A DNA stretch of 64,000 bases from Fidelibacterota bacterium (GTDB taxonomy: Bacteria; Fidelibacterota; UBA2242; JAFGTP01), in contig JAFGTP010000005.1 of the NCBI GenBank assembly GCA_016934035.1, forward strand, positions 50,837 to 114,836, written 5' to 3'. Position 1 is the first letter of the stretch. Each line of letters starts with the position of its first letter. The translations under genes were made by a program, and so were the position numbers. A model generated the notes under the pieces. That model made no database searches, was not told the DNA's origin, and saw only the letters and a list, made by a program, of their open reading frames with translations. Of the stretch, positions 44,646-53,282 are shown one piece after another.

Positions 44646-45182
44646 ATGATGAATAAAAAAATTATAAATAATCTCAGTTACCAGGCCATTTGGTGGTCCT
44701 CTGTTATCGGTGCCATTATCAACCGGCCACTGATCGGCTTTTATGTCATGTTACCGGTTCTGGCGCTGCACTTTCTCTATATTGCCAGAGACAAACGTGA
44801 AATTTTTCTTCTGATCATTGCGGCCATTGCCGGAACAGCAATGGATACTTTACTCAATCTGTTTAACATTGTTCAATATTCTGGTACTTTTGATTTTGCC
44901 CACTGGCTTGCTCCCATCTGGATCACTTCCATGTGGATCGGTTTTTCCATGACTGTGAACCATAGTCTCAGTTGGCTGAATAATAAGAAATTTCTGGGTT
45001 TTATTCTGGGAATGATTTTTGGTCCCCTGGCTTATGTCGCCGGTCAGCGATATGGCGCTGTAAAATTTGTAGCCCCTGATTTTTGGCCCCTGATCCTGCT
45101 CAGCGTCCTGTGGGGGGTGATCATTCCTTCATTATATTTCATTAATGAAAAGTTGAAAATCGGAGTACAATATGAAAGATAA
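44646..45182 (+). CDS. DUF2878 family membrane protein
   Basis: A 178-residue inner-membrane protein with about six hydrophobic segments. It fits DUF2878 by length and by the motifs NRPLIGFYVMLPVLALHFL, AGTAMDTLLNLFNIVQY, APIWITSMWIGFSMTVNHSL and GPLAYVAGQRYGAV. The family often sits in light- or photo-oxidative-stress gene groups with photolyase, lipocalin and cyclopropane-fatty-acid genes, but its activity is unknown. The ATG follows AAAGGAA. Its end overlaps the START-domain gene by 11 bases. Confidence 0.85.
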   Translation: MMNKKIINNLSYQAIWWSSVIGAIINRPLIGFYVMLPVLALHFLYIARDKREIFLLIIAAIAGTAMDTLLNLFNIVQYSGTFDFAHWLAPIWITSMWIGFSMTVNHSLSWLNNKKFLGFILGMIFGPLAYVAGQRYGAVKFVAPDFWPLILLSVLWGVIIPSLYFINEKLKIGVQYER

Positions 45183-45843
45183 AATTTTAATTGTTTTGGT
45201 AATGGTTGCTTCAATTTTTGCCAAAGAAATGAATGAAGAGAACACTATCGGTCCGCTGCTTCAGGATACCGGATGGCGGCTAACTGAAACCTTTGAGGAC
45301 GGAGTCCGGCTTTATGAGAAAATTATTCCGGGTCTTGATTTAAAAGCTTATCGGGTAGAGGTTGATACTGAAATAAATGGAAGCCTCCTGCTCCAATCTT
45401 TTGAAAGTGTGGACAAATATCCGTCAATTCTGGTCAGCGCAAAAAATATCACCTTTGATACGATTGAGCAAAATGACGAGTATATCAAGGCTTACCAGCA
45501 CATCGATATACCGTTCATATCCAATCGCCAGTACTTTTACAGACTATTTAAAAATAATGGGGAACGGGATTATTCCTGGTGGAGTCTGGCCGAAAGAAAC
45601 TTAACCCTTGAAAAACTAATGCTGGAAAAGCACCGGCTGGACGATGATGTTGTCTATCTCAACAAGGGAGCCGGGGTCTATCGTGTTATCCGGAATGAAG
45701 AGAACAGCACGGTTCATTATAGCCTATTCCTTGATCCCGAGGGTTCAATACCGGGTTTTATGGCCAATAGGGTGAACCGGTCTGGTTTGGTCAATATGTT
45801 TCGGGACCTGTTGCAATATTCCAAACAAAATAGGGATGGCTAG
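45172..45843 (+). CDS. Exported START-domain lipid-binding-like protein
   Basis: A 223-residue protein with a signal peptide (about 1-17) and a START/Bet v1-like lipid-binding domain. Landmarks are GVRLYEKIIPGLDLKAYRVE, the IDIPFISNRQYFYRLF strand, and the C-terminal SIPGFMANRVNRSGLVNMFRDL helix, which lines the cavity in START proteins. It may carry or sense a lipid in the periplasm. It overlaps the genes on both sides, so DUF2878, START and lipocalin form one operon. Confidence 0.78.
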   Translation: MKDKILIVLVMVASIFAKEMNEENTIGPLLQDTGWRLTETFEDGVRLYEKIIPGLDLKAYRVEVDTEINGSLLLQSFESVDKYPSILVSAKNITFDTIEQNDEYIKAYQHIDIPFISNRQYFYRLFKNNGERDYSWWSLAERNLTLEKLMLEKHRLDDDVVYLNKGAGVYRVIRNEENSTVHYSLFLDPEGSIPGFMANRVNRSGLVNMFRDLLQYSKQNRDG

Positions 45844-46357
45844 AATGAAAATGAAATATTTTTTTCTTGTATTATTGGGTATTTTTTTACTATCATGTGA
45901 CAATGAAGAGGCTGATTTGAACACAGTAAAATCCCTGGACATCAGTAAATTTATGGGCGATTGGTATGTCCTGGCTGTTATCCCCAATTTTATTGAAGAA
46001 GGTGCCACAAACGGCATTGAATCTTATGCACTTGATAACAAGGGAAATGTTAATATTGAATATACCTTCCGAAAAAACGGAAAAACCAAAACCATGAAAG
46101 CCCGTGGATTTGTTCAGGATGGAACCAATGCTTTCTGGAAGGTCCAGTTTTTATGGCCTGTCAAATTGCCTTATCTGGTAATTGACCTTGATGAAAATTA
46201 CCAGTATACTGTCATTGGTGTGCCCAATAGAAAATTTGTCTGGATCATGGCAAGAGAACCGCAAATTGATGAGTATATTTATCAGAATATTTTAAATAAA
46301 CTGGAAAAAACCGGATATGATGTCAAGTTGATCAAGCCTATGCAGCAAACATGGTAA
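45836..46357 (+). CDS. Bacterial lipocalin (Blc-like), lipoprotein
   Basis: A 173-residue lipocalin. A lipoprotein signal ends in the lipobox LLSC at residue 21. The lipocalin GxW motif is FMGDWYVLAVIPNF, and the third conserved region reads YTVIGVPNRKFVWIMAREP. Blc-type lipocalins bind fatty acids or lysophospholipids at the outer membrane and help under envelope stress. The ATG at 45836 overlaps the START gene by eight bases; a later ATG at 45845 has a better GGATGG-like site and gives the same mature protein. Confidence 0.9.
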   Translation: MARMKMKYFFLVLLGIFLLSCDNEEADLNTVKSLDISKFMGDWYVLAVIPNFIEEGATNGIESYALDNKGNVNIEYTFRKNGKTKTMKARGFVQDGTNAFWKVQFLWPVKLPYLVIDLDENYQYTVIGVPNRKFVWIMAREPQIDEYIYQNILNKLEKTGYDVKLIKPMQQTW

Positions 46358-46372
46358 AGCAGGGAGATTGGC

Positions 46373-48160
46373 GTGAGTAAATTTAATGAAATCAGTTCTG
46401 TCCACTTGTATACAGCCTTCATCGCCGGAGGTGAAGCTGTTATACGACAAAAAAACTATTTGAATGAAATCAATGTTTTTCCTGTTCCCGATTCAGACAC
46501 TGGTACCAACATGGCCTCAACCATGCGATCTATCATGGTTAATAGTAAAATTTCCACTTCCATCAAAAGAACGATGGATTCCATTGCTGATTCTGCATTA
46601 TCGGGCGCCCGCGGCAATTCGGGAATTATTTTTGCCCAGTTTCTCCACGGATTGCGGGAGGAAATTGCCGATGTGGAGCGATTGAGTATTAAAAAATTTA
46701 CCGAATCGCTAAAAAGCGCCATTCGCTACCTTTATGATTCTGTCATCGAGCCGGTGGAAGGGACCATTATCACGGTGATCGAAGATTGGGTGAAGGGAAT
46801 GGAGCAGCACGGCAGTTCTTCTGATGATTTTGATGAAGTCCTGGAAAAATCTTATGCCGTTGCTGAAAAATCGCTCAAAGAAACACCTTCAAAAATGGAA
46901 ATTCTCGCAAAACATAATGTAGTCGATGCCGGTGCCCAGGGTTTCGTTCACTTTTTGGAAGGCGTCTTGTCTCAAATCAAAAAAGGACAGCTCGTTCGTC
47001 AGGCGCCCGGAGTCGATTATGCCGAGGTCAATGAAAACAAACATACCTTTGAAAAATCCGATATCATTGAATATCGGTATTGTACGGAGGCCATTATTAC
47101 AGATTGTCAGGCCGATATCAATAATTTTAAATCCCTGCTCAGCCATTATGGCAATTCCGCAATTATTGCCGGAAACGCCGCGAAGACCCATTTTCATATT
47201 CACACCAATGAACCCGGAAAACTTTTTCAGGAAGTCAAAGAAATGGGGACCATCAGCCAAATTAAGGTTGATGATATGGTGCGTCAGTATAATAGCGTAC
47301 ACCAGCAGAAATATCCCATCGCTTTGATTACCGATTCCGCAGCAGACCTACCCGATGAGGTGATTGAACAATACCAGATTCAGCAAATACCTTTCAAAAT
47401 TAGTTTTGGCGAAAATAATTATCTGGATAAATTAACGTTATCGCCGGAAGACTTTTACGTCATGCTGGAAAACTCCAGAGAACTACCTCACAGTTCACAG
47501 CCGGATTTTATGCAAATCAAGAATCTTTTTGATTTTTTAACTACTCACTATGAAAAATTGCTGGCGATCCATGTTTCGGCTAAATTGACGGGTGTCTATG
47601 ATACGTCGGTTAAGATGAAGAAGGAATATAAAAATCAGGAGATTGCTGTTATTAATTCCAAAAACCTGTCTGGTGCGGAAGGGTTGCTGGTTTTGCGGGC
47701 TGCCGAAGCTATTGCTGCCGGAATAGGCCTGGAGGAAATTGTCACAGCTACTGAAAAATGGGTGAAAAATACTCGAATTCTCACAGACGTTGACAGTTTA
47801 AAATATATGGTAAAAGGCGGACGTGTCAGTCCTTTAACGGGTTTAATTGCCAAAATTTTAAACCTCAAACCCATTGTTACTGTCAATGAAGACGGTAAAG
47901 GCGTGGCCTTTGGCAAATCTTTCAGCCGGGCAGCAAACATGAAAAAGATCATCCAAATCATGATGAAGGAACTGGAAGGCAAAAAACTCTGGAAATACAA
48001 TATTGTTCATTCACAAAATATTGACAGGGCCAAGGTCTATGCGGAAAAACTAGCCCGGCTGACTGGACAGAACCCTGAATATATGGTCAATATTTCACCG
48101 GTTATCGGTGTCCATAATGGTATTGGTACGGTTGCAATTAATTATATGTTTGATGATTGA
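46373..48160 (+). CDS. DAK2-DegV fusion protein (dihydroxyacetone kinase-like/fatty acid-binding)
   Basis: A 595-residue fusion. The N-terminal part (about 1-300) is YloV/FakA-like, with a DAK2 nucleotide-binding domain (NVFPVPDSDTGTNMASTMRS with the metal-binding Asp residues, SGARGNSGIIFAQF) and a DAK1-like segment. The C-terminal part (about 315-595) is a DegV fatty-acid-binding domain (IALITDSAADLPDE, HSSQPDF, YMVKGGRVS). In Firmicutes FakA and FakB are separate and phosphorylate exogenous fatty acids; here kinase and carrier are joined. The start is GTG after GGGAGATT. It follows lipocalin by 15 bases and may share its operon. Confidence 0.9.
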   Translation: MSKFNEISSVHLYTAFIAGGEAVIRQKNYLNEINVFPVPDSDTGTNMASTMRSIMVNSKISTSIKRTMDSIADSALSGARGNSGIIFAQFLHGLREEIADVERLSIKKFTESLKSAIRYLYDSVIEPVEGTIITVIEDWVKGMEQHGSSSDDFDEVLEKSYAVAEKSLKETPSKMEILAKHNVVDAGAQGFVHFLEGVLSQIKKGQLVRQAPGVDYAEVNENKHTFEKSDIIEYRYCTEAIITDCQADINNFKSLLSHYGNSAIIAGNAAKTHFHIHTNEPGKLFQEVKEMGTISQIKVDDMVRQYNSVHQQKYPIALITDSAADLPDEVIEQYQIQQIPFKISFGENNYLDKLTLSPEDFYVMLENSRELPHSSQPDFMQIKNLFDFLTTHYEKLLAIHVSAKLTGVYDTSVKMKKEYKNQEIAVINSKNLSGAEGLLVLRAAEAIAAGIGLEEIVTATEKWVKNTRILTDVDSLKYMVKGGRVSPLTGLIAKILNLKPIVTVNEDGKGVAFGKSFSRAANMKKIIQIMMKELEGKKLWKYNIVHSQNIDRAKVYAEKLARLTGQNPEYMVNISPVIGVHNGIGTVAINYMFDD

Positions 48161-48203
48161 TTTTGAAAAAGAATTCAAAGGACCAACATCACCTTTTTCA
48201 TGA

Positions 48204-49013
48204 TCAACGAAATTCTTTCAGTGCCTTAATGCTAAATTTTGACTCATCTTGGATAAAACCTATACCAAAATTCATGCGCAGACGATCGGCTCTGTAGACA
48301 CCAAAGGTAAGATCAAAAGGCATATTGTTTTCAAGATAGGAAATGCGAATAATGTTAAATACTGGTGTATCTTTTTCAATTTTTAGATCATTCAGCGTTT
48401 TTTCATCAAGAGGAAGTACTTCGACGATATATTTTGACAGGACAATGCGCTCATTTGTAATCTTTTTGTACTGCTCGTAAATAGGAGCCAATACATCAAC
48501 TTTATCAAAGTTATTGACTACTTCGAGAGGGAAGTAGGATTTTTCAATACACCAGATTTCAGGGCCGAAAGCCAAGGCTCTTTCAAGCAGGAATACGTCA
48601 TCCCCATCCTGGATTTTCATCATATTTTTTACTTTTGCGTCCGCATTGATTTTTGCGCTTTCTTTGATAAAAATCTGACCGGTATTTGTTGTACTGCCTA
48701 TGATTTGGTCAAAGATGCTTTGGTAATCTGCGTTTTTGGAAGCCTGTTGTTGTGCTTGGGTATTCGGAATATTCGGGGTTTGTGGTTCGCAGACATAGGT
48801 CCCACGGCCGGGAAATTTTTCAATTAACTTTTCAATTTCCAGTTTTTGCATGGCCTGTCGAACGGTACCTCGGCTCAGTTTATATTTTTGAACCAGTTTG
48901 CTTTCTGATGGGATGCTTTCGCCGGGTTTCAGTTTTCCTTTTTCAATTTGCTTTTTAAATTCTTCAAAGAGTTGCTGATAGAGTGGAATGAAACTGTCTT
49001 TGTTGATTGCCAT
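48204..49013 (-). CDS. GntR-family transcription regulator with UTRA domain
   Basis: A 269-residue HutC-subfamily regulator. Residues about 8-75 form the winged helix (LYQQLFEEFKKQIEKGKLKPGE, LSRGTVRQAMQKLE, GRGTYV). A disordered Gln/Asn linker follows (80-105), then a UTRA ligand-binding domain (110-260). The ligand is unknown; UTRA proteins sense sugars, amino-acid or histidine-pathway intermediates and phosphonates. The ATG follows GTGAGG. A promoter and a perfect inverted repeat lie directly upstream (49030-49077), so self-control is likely. It is preceded on the same strand by korA-korB, which may be a target. Confidence 0.9.
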   Translation of the reverse strand: MAINKDSFIPLYQQLFEEFKKQIEKGKLKPGESIPSESKLVQKYKLSRGTVRQAMQKLEIEKLIEKFPGRGTYVCEPQTPNIPNTQAQQQASKNADYQSIFDQIIGSTTNTGQIFIKESAKINADAKVKNMMKIQDGDDVFLLERALAFGPEIWCIEKSYFPLEVVNNFDKVDVLAPIYEQYKKITNERIVLSKYIVEVLPLDEKTLNDLKIEKDTPVFNIIRISYLENNMPFDLTFGVYRADRLRMNFGIGFIQDESKFSIKALKEFR

Positions 49014-49029
49014 AGATACCTCACAGTTG

Positions 49030-49049
49030 TTAAATGTACAGACATTTAA
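49030..49049 (-). promoter_or_regulatory. Inverted-repeat operator upstream of the GntR gene
   Basis: Two perfect 8-base arms, TTAAATGT (49030-49037) and ACATTTAA (49042-49049), are separated by ACAG. The core TGT-N4-ACA resembles sites of HutC-type GntR regulators. It lies directly after the predicted -10 box and 17 bases before the GntR ATG, which suits self-repression. Confidence 0.7.
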
Positions 49050-49077
49050 ATCTAATTTTTAAAGACCTTTAAATCAA
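49049..49077 (-). promoter_or_regulatory. Predicted promoter of the GntR gene
   Basis: On the minus strand, TTGATT (49072-49077) and TAGATT (49049-49054) are spaced by 17 bases. The spacer and -35 edge hold a second inverted repeat, TTTAAAG-AC-CTTTAAA (49058-49073). The first operator overlaps the expected start point. Confidence 0.55.
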
Positions 49078-49147
49078 TAAAATATTGAGGAAAGCCTTCG
49101 CTTTATTCAAACAAAGGCTGAAATCAAGGATGATTGAAAATAAAATT

Positions 49148-50017
49148 TTAAATTTCTCGTTTTTGCTGAAGCAGATTTTCCAGAATATCGAGTTTTTGCT
49201 CCCTTTGAAAAAAAGGAAGACGACTTTTCAAATTAGAGGCAATGGCTTCGTCGATCACCTCTTGACTATTACGTTTAAATAGGATGCCCAGGGGAAGTCT
49301 CTCGCTTTCATTGGCTTTTATCAAGGCAGCCTGCTGATCATAAATGTCAAGACATTCATCAAGATAATAGGTATTTTCCTTGTACCATTTAAAGGTATTT
49401 AACTTATTGAAAGTCACACAGGGATGCAAAATGTCTACCAGGGCATAACCTTTATGGGTGATGGCAGCTTTGAGGATTTCTTTAGTCTTTTCAATATGAC
49501 CGGAAAAGGCCCGGGCTACAAAACTGGCCCCTAAGGTTATAGCCACAGAAATAGGATTAAAGGGCTCCATAAAGACACCATGAGTCTGAATACTGGTTTT
49601 CATACCTTTGGGTGTCGTCGGTGATCCTTGTCCTTTTGTCAGTCCGTAAATACGATTATCATGGACAATATGGGTGATATTGGGATTTTTCCGAATGGTA
49701 TGCAAAAAGTGGTTACCACCTTCACCATAGGAACAACCGTCGCCACTTTCGGCAATGACTGTTAATTCCGGGTTGGCAATTTTGATGGCTGTCGCCGGTG
49801 ATAAAGCGCGTCCGTGCAGGCCATTGAAATAATTGGTTCGAAAATACTGCGGAATTTTTGCAGCCTGCCCGATTCCGGTGACCCAGACAGAATTGCGGGG
49901 TTCTATTTCCAGTTCGGCCAATGTTTCTTTGATTGTGTCAAGAATATGAAAATTTCCACAGCCCGGACACCAGGCGATGTCAATACCGGGCATATCATAT
50001 TTTGTTGTGTCTATCAT
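49148..50017 (-). CDS. korB: 2-oxoacid:ferredoxin oxidoreductase, beta subunit
   Basis: A 289-residue thiamine-diphosphate subunit. The start IDIAWCPGCGNFHIL carries the cluster-related cysteines. The TPP/Mg motif runs AESGDGCSYGEGGNHF, followed by HDNRIYGLTKGQGSPTTPKG. VDILHPCVTFN closes the core. It forms a complex with the alpha/gamma fusion encoded 2 bases upstream and passes electrons to ferredoxin during CoA-dependent oxidation of a 2-oxoacid. The two-gene form is typical of 2-oxoglutarate or general 2-oxoacid enzymes; substrate is inferred. No separate delta ferredoxin subunit is encoded. Confidence 0.92.
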   Translation of the reverse strand: MIDTTKYDMPGIDIAWCPGCGNFHILDTIKETLAELEIEPRNSVWVTGIGQAAKIPQYFRTNYFNGLHGRALSPATAIKIANPELTVIAESGDGCSYGEGGNHFLHTIRKNPNITHIVHDNRIYGLTKGQGSPTTPKGMKTSIQTHGVFMEPFNPISVAITLGASFVARAFSGHIEKTKEILKAAITHKGYALVDILHPCVTFNKLNTFKWYKENTYYLDECLDIYDQQAALIKANESERLPLGILFKRNSQEVIDEAIASNLKSRLPFFQREQKLDILENLLQQKREI

Positions 50018-50019
50018 CT

Positions 50020-51723
50020 TTATTTTCCTTCAATTATTTGGTTGAGTCTTATTTTCACCTCCTCCACAGAAAAGGGGAGACCGTCGTATTTCAGGATTTT
50101 CTTTTGGACTGGAAAGCCCAGTTCCATGGCCAAAATTTTAGCCAGCTGGCCGGTAGCATTGTTTTCGAGACTGATGGTTATCTTTGCTCGATTGAAATAA
50201 TCTAATAGTGATGTTGGTAATGGAAGCAATTGTTTCAGATGGAGGAAAGCAATTTTCTTGTTTTTCATATTTTCGATGGCTTCTGCCACCACGTTTCGAG
50301 TGGAACCCCAGCCAATGACCAGATATTCATAATCTTCACTTCCTATCAGTTCTGGTTTGATGTAATCTTCCAGAATTAACTTTTGCCGTGAAAGTCGTTT
50401 TTCAACCATTTTATTCCGAATTTCAAAATCTTCGGTAATATGTCCGGACTCATCATGCTCATCTGAATCAGTACAGACCAGGCCATCACCATAACCGGGA
50501 ACCGCGCGCTGAGAAAGTCCGTTTTCCGTGAATGCATAGCGGATATATTCCGGACCGGATTTAGAAATGTAATGTTTCGGTTTTTGGCGTGAAAAAGGAA
50601 GATTTTCAATATTATAATAGGTGTCGAGAAAATATTGGTCCGATAGAATAAAAACAGGCACCTGGTATTTGTCCGCCAGTTCAAAGGCTTTCATGGAAAG
50701 AAAATAGCCGTCTTGAAGGCTTCCAGGCGCCAGAAGGATCCTAGAAAATTCACCATGACCACCAAAAGCAGAAAACAGCAAATCCTCCTGACCGGTTCGT
50801 GTTGGTAGCCCTGTTCCCGGGCCTGGACGCATACCGATATGAAAAACCATTGGGCTTTCCATAATTCCGGCGAGGCTCAGACCTTCCGCCATCAACGCGA
50901 ATCCTCCGCCGGAGGTTGTGATCATTGCCCGGGCACCGGCATACCAGGCCCCCAAAGCAGCATTGACAGCAGCAATTTCATCTTCCATCTGTTCCACGGC
51001 CACCTCCAGTTTGCGGTCATGTTGTGCAAAAAACGATGCAACACCTGTTCCCGGAGACATCGGATAGAAAGACATAAAATTGCAACCGCCATTGAGTGCA
51101 CCCATGGCAATGGACTCGGTTCCGTTGACAAAGAGGTGTTTGGAAGTTTTTTCCATTGACAAAAATCGGAAATCAGTTTTCACATTTAATTTTTCTGCGG
51201 CCTCTAAACCTTTTTTTAGGGCAATCAGATTGCTCTCTGCTATGGCCGTGCTTTTTTTTGCAAAATATTGATAGGTAATTTCTTTTACCAGATTATCATC
51301 CAGACTGATTAGTTTGGAAATCACTCCGACAATTACACTGTTTGCATAAAGTTGATTGCCTGCAGCTTTGGCCAATTCGTTAAAAGGAAGGTGGTAAAAA
51401 TTGGTCAACAGGTCCCTTTCTTTGCCATTGAGGTTTTCCGTCTCTCCAAGAATGAGTGTATTTTTGCTGATTCGTTTTTTTAGATGATTGATGACTCCGG
51501 GTTTCAGAAAAAGCAATAGGTCGATTCTGTCAACATAGGCATCAACTCTGTTATCACTAACCCGAATTTCGGTGGAATTGATTCCACCGCGAATTCGTGA
51601 TTCATATTCCTGGGTGGAGTAAACATGAAGATCAGAGAATTTAGCAATTTTACTCAGATGTTGCTCAATGGTCTTGATTCCCTGGCCAGCACCACCACCG
51701 ATAACAATAGATATATTATTCAT
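50020..51723 (-). CDS. korA: 2-oxoacid:ferredoxin oxidoreductase, fused gamma-alpha subunit
   Basis: A 567-residue fusion. Residues 1-180 form the gamma domain (VIGGGAGQGIKTIEQHL, STQEYESRIRGGINSTEIRV). Residues about 195-567 form the alpha part (NGTESIAMGALNGGCNFMSFYPMSPGTG, TTSGGGFALMAEGLSLAGI, RPGPGTGLPTRTGQEDLLFSAFGGHGEF). The R-GPGTGLPT-T-Q-D-L motif marks the 2-oxoacid/KorA group. It pairs with korB to feed low-potential electrons to ferredoxin, a trait of anaerobes. It is divergent from the photolyase across 175 bases. Confidence 0.93.
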   Translation of the reverse strand: MNNISIVIGGGAGQGIKTIEQHLSKIAKFSDLHVYSTQEYESRIRGGINSTEIRVSDNRVDAYVDRIDLLLFLKPGVINHLKKRISKNTLILGETENLNGKERDLLTNFYHLPFNELAKAAGNQLYANSVIVGVISKLISLDDNLVKEITYQYFAKKSTAIAESNLIALKKGLEAAEKLNVKTDFRFLSMEKTSKHLFVNGTESIAMGALNGGCNFMSFYPMSPGTGVASFFAQHDRKLEVAVEQMEDEIAAVNAALGAWYAGARAMITTSGGGFALMAEGLSLAGIMESPMVFHIGMRPGPGTGLPTRTGQEDLLFSAFGGHGEFSRILLAPGSLQDGYFLSMKAFELADKYQVPVFILSDQYFLDTYYNIENLPFSRQKPKHYISKSGPEYIRYAFTENGLSQRAVPGYGDGLVCTDSDEHDESGHITEDFEIRNKMVEKRLSRQKLILEDYIKPELIGSEDYEYLVIGWGSTRNVVAEAIENMKNKKIAFLHLKQLLPLPTSLLDYFNRAKITISLENNATGQLAKILAMELGFPVQKKILKYDGLPFSVEEVKIRLNQIIEGK

Positions 51724-51898
51724 GCTTTACCTTTCTGTTTGCAATATTGCCTGAAAATTCGAATAATGTTTGAGGGAAAACCCAGGCAAATGTTTCACTT
51801 TAAGAGATATTTTTAATTTAAAAAAGAGTCACTAAATTGTTCACTGCTTTTATGAGAAATGCAAAGAAATTTCGTTACAACCAGAAGCGGAGGCACCA

Positions 51899-53230
51899 TT
51901 GGATGTCAATAAAAAACGAATTCGAAAATTGAACAAGATACCTTATGCGGAAGGAAAAGTGCTCTACTGGATGAGCCGGGACCAGCGGATCAATGATAAC
52001 TGGGCATTGCTGACAGCACAGAAACTGGCAAAAAATAATGCGGTTTTGGTTGCTTTTAATCTCGTGCCGGAATTTCTGGAAGCAACGATTCGGCAATATG
52101 AGTTTATGCTGAAAAGTTTAAGGGAAGTTGAAGAAAAATTGAATGAATTAAATATTCCGTTTAAACTATTGATTGGAAATCCGGTAAATACAATTCCTCA
52201 GTTTGTTAAACAGCATAATATAAATTCACTGGTTATGGATTTTGATCCGATGAAGATCAAACAATCCTGGAAAATTGAATTGATGAAATTTCTCAATATT
52301 CCTGTATTTGAAGTAGATGCAAATAATATTGTACCCTGTTGGATTGCTTCGGATAAACAGGAATACGCTGCTTATACAATACGCCCGAAAATCCAGCGAC
52401 AATTGCCTGAATTTCTGACAGAAATTCCTTTACTGCAAAAACAAAATATATCTCAGAAATTTGTAAATGACTGGGAAAAAATATACCAAAGTCACAACGT
52501 GAATGAATCGATCAGACCCATTGAATGGATCAAACCTGGTGAAAACAGTGCACTGGCATCACTCCATACCTTTATGAATGAAAAATTGAACAATTATGCA
52601 GTTGATCGAAATGATCCGAATAAAAATGCGACATCGAACCTTTCTATCTATCTGCATTATGGCCAAATCTCAGCTCAGCGAATTGCTTTGGCAGTGGAAA
52701 AAAGTGAAGGCAACCAAGAATCCAAAGTTGCATTTCTTGAAGAATTAATTATTAGAAATGAATTAGCTGATAATTTTTGCTATTACAACCCAAACTATGA
52801 TAATTCATTAGGTTTTTCAGAATGGGCGAAGATAACCATCAAGGCCCATGAAATGGATTTGCGAGATTATGTTTACGCATTGGATACATTTGAGAGCGCT
52901 GAAACTCATGACAATCTCTGGAATGCCGCCCAGAAACAGTTGGTGAAAACCGGTAAAATGCATGGCTATATGCGAATGTACTGGGCGAAAAAGATTCTGG
53001 AGTGGTCGCCTCAAGTGGATCAAGCGATGAAAACTGCAATTTTTCTCAACGACAAATATGCACTGGATGGAAGGGATCCACGCGGTTATACCGGCATTGC
53101 ATGGTCAATTGGCGGTGTTCATGATCGCGCATGGAATGAGCGGGAGGTTTTTGGAAAAATTCGCTTTATGAATTTCAAGGGTTGTCAGCGGAAATTTGAT
53201 GTTGCAGAATATATTCGCCAATGGCTATGA
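51899..53230 (+). CDS. Class II CPD photolyase
   Basis: A 443-residue DNA photolyase of class II. The start KVLYWMSRDQRINDNWALL is the class II signature. The FAD pocket includes LHYGQISAQRIAL, EELIIRNELADNFCYYNPNYD, MHGYMRMYWAKKILEW and DGRDPRGYTGIAWSIGG. It repairs cyclobutane pyrimidine dimers using blue light, so the organism is exposed to light at times. The start codon is TTG with CGGAGGCACCA before it. It is monocistronic and may belong functionally with the DUF2878-lipocalin operon. Confidence 0.94.
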   Translation: MDVNKKRIRKLNKIPYAEGKVLYWMSRDQRINDNWALLTAQKLAKNNAVLVAFNLVPEFLEATIRQYEFMLKSLREVEEKLNELNIPFKLLIGNPVNTIPQFVKQHNINSLVMDFDPMKIKQSWKIELMKFLNIPVFEVDANNIVPCWIASDKQEYAAYTIRPKIQRQLPEFLTEIPLLQKQNISQKFVNDWEKIYQSHNVNESIRPIEWIKPGENSALASLHTFMNEKLNNYAVDRNDPNKNATSNLSIYLHYGQISAQRIALAVEKSEGNQESKVAFLEELIIRNELADNFCYYNPNYDNSLGFSEWAKITIKAHEMDLRDYVYALDTFESAETHDNLWNAAQKQLVKTGKMHGYMRMYWAKKILEWSPQVDQAMKTAIFLNDKYALDGRDPRGYTGIAWSIGGVHDRAWNEREVFGKIRFMNFKGCQRKFDVAEYIRQWL

Positions 53231-53282
53231 TAATTATCGGATTTTTTTGGCCTGATTGAATAATAAAAGAAATTTTGAAATT

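Noticed and set aside
48161..48203. Short inverted repeats (AAAGG/CCTTT and TGAAAAAG/CTTTTTCA) between the DAK2-DegV and GntR genes
   Set aside because: Weak or widely looped stems without a clean T-run; could be a poor terminator but not firmly supported.
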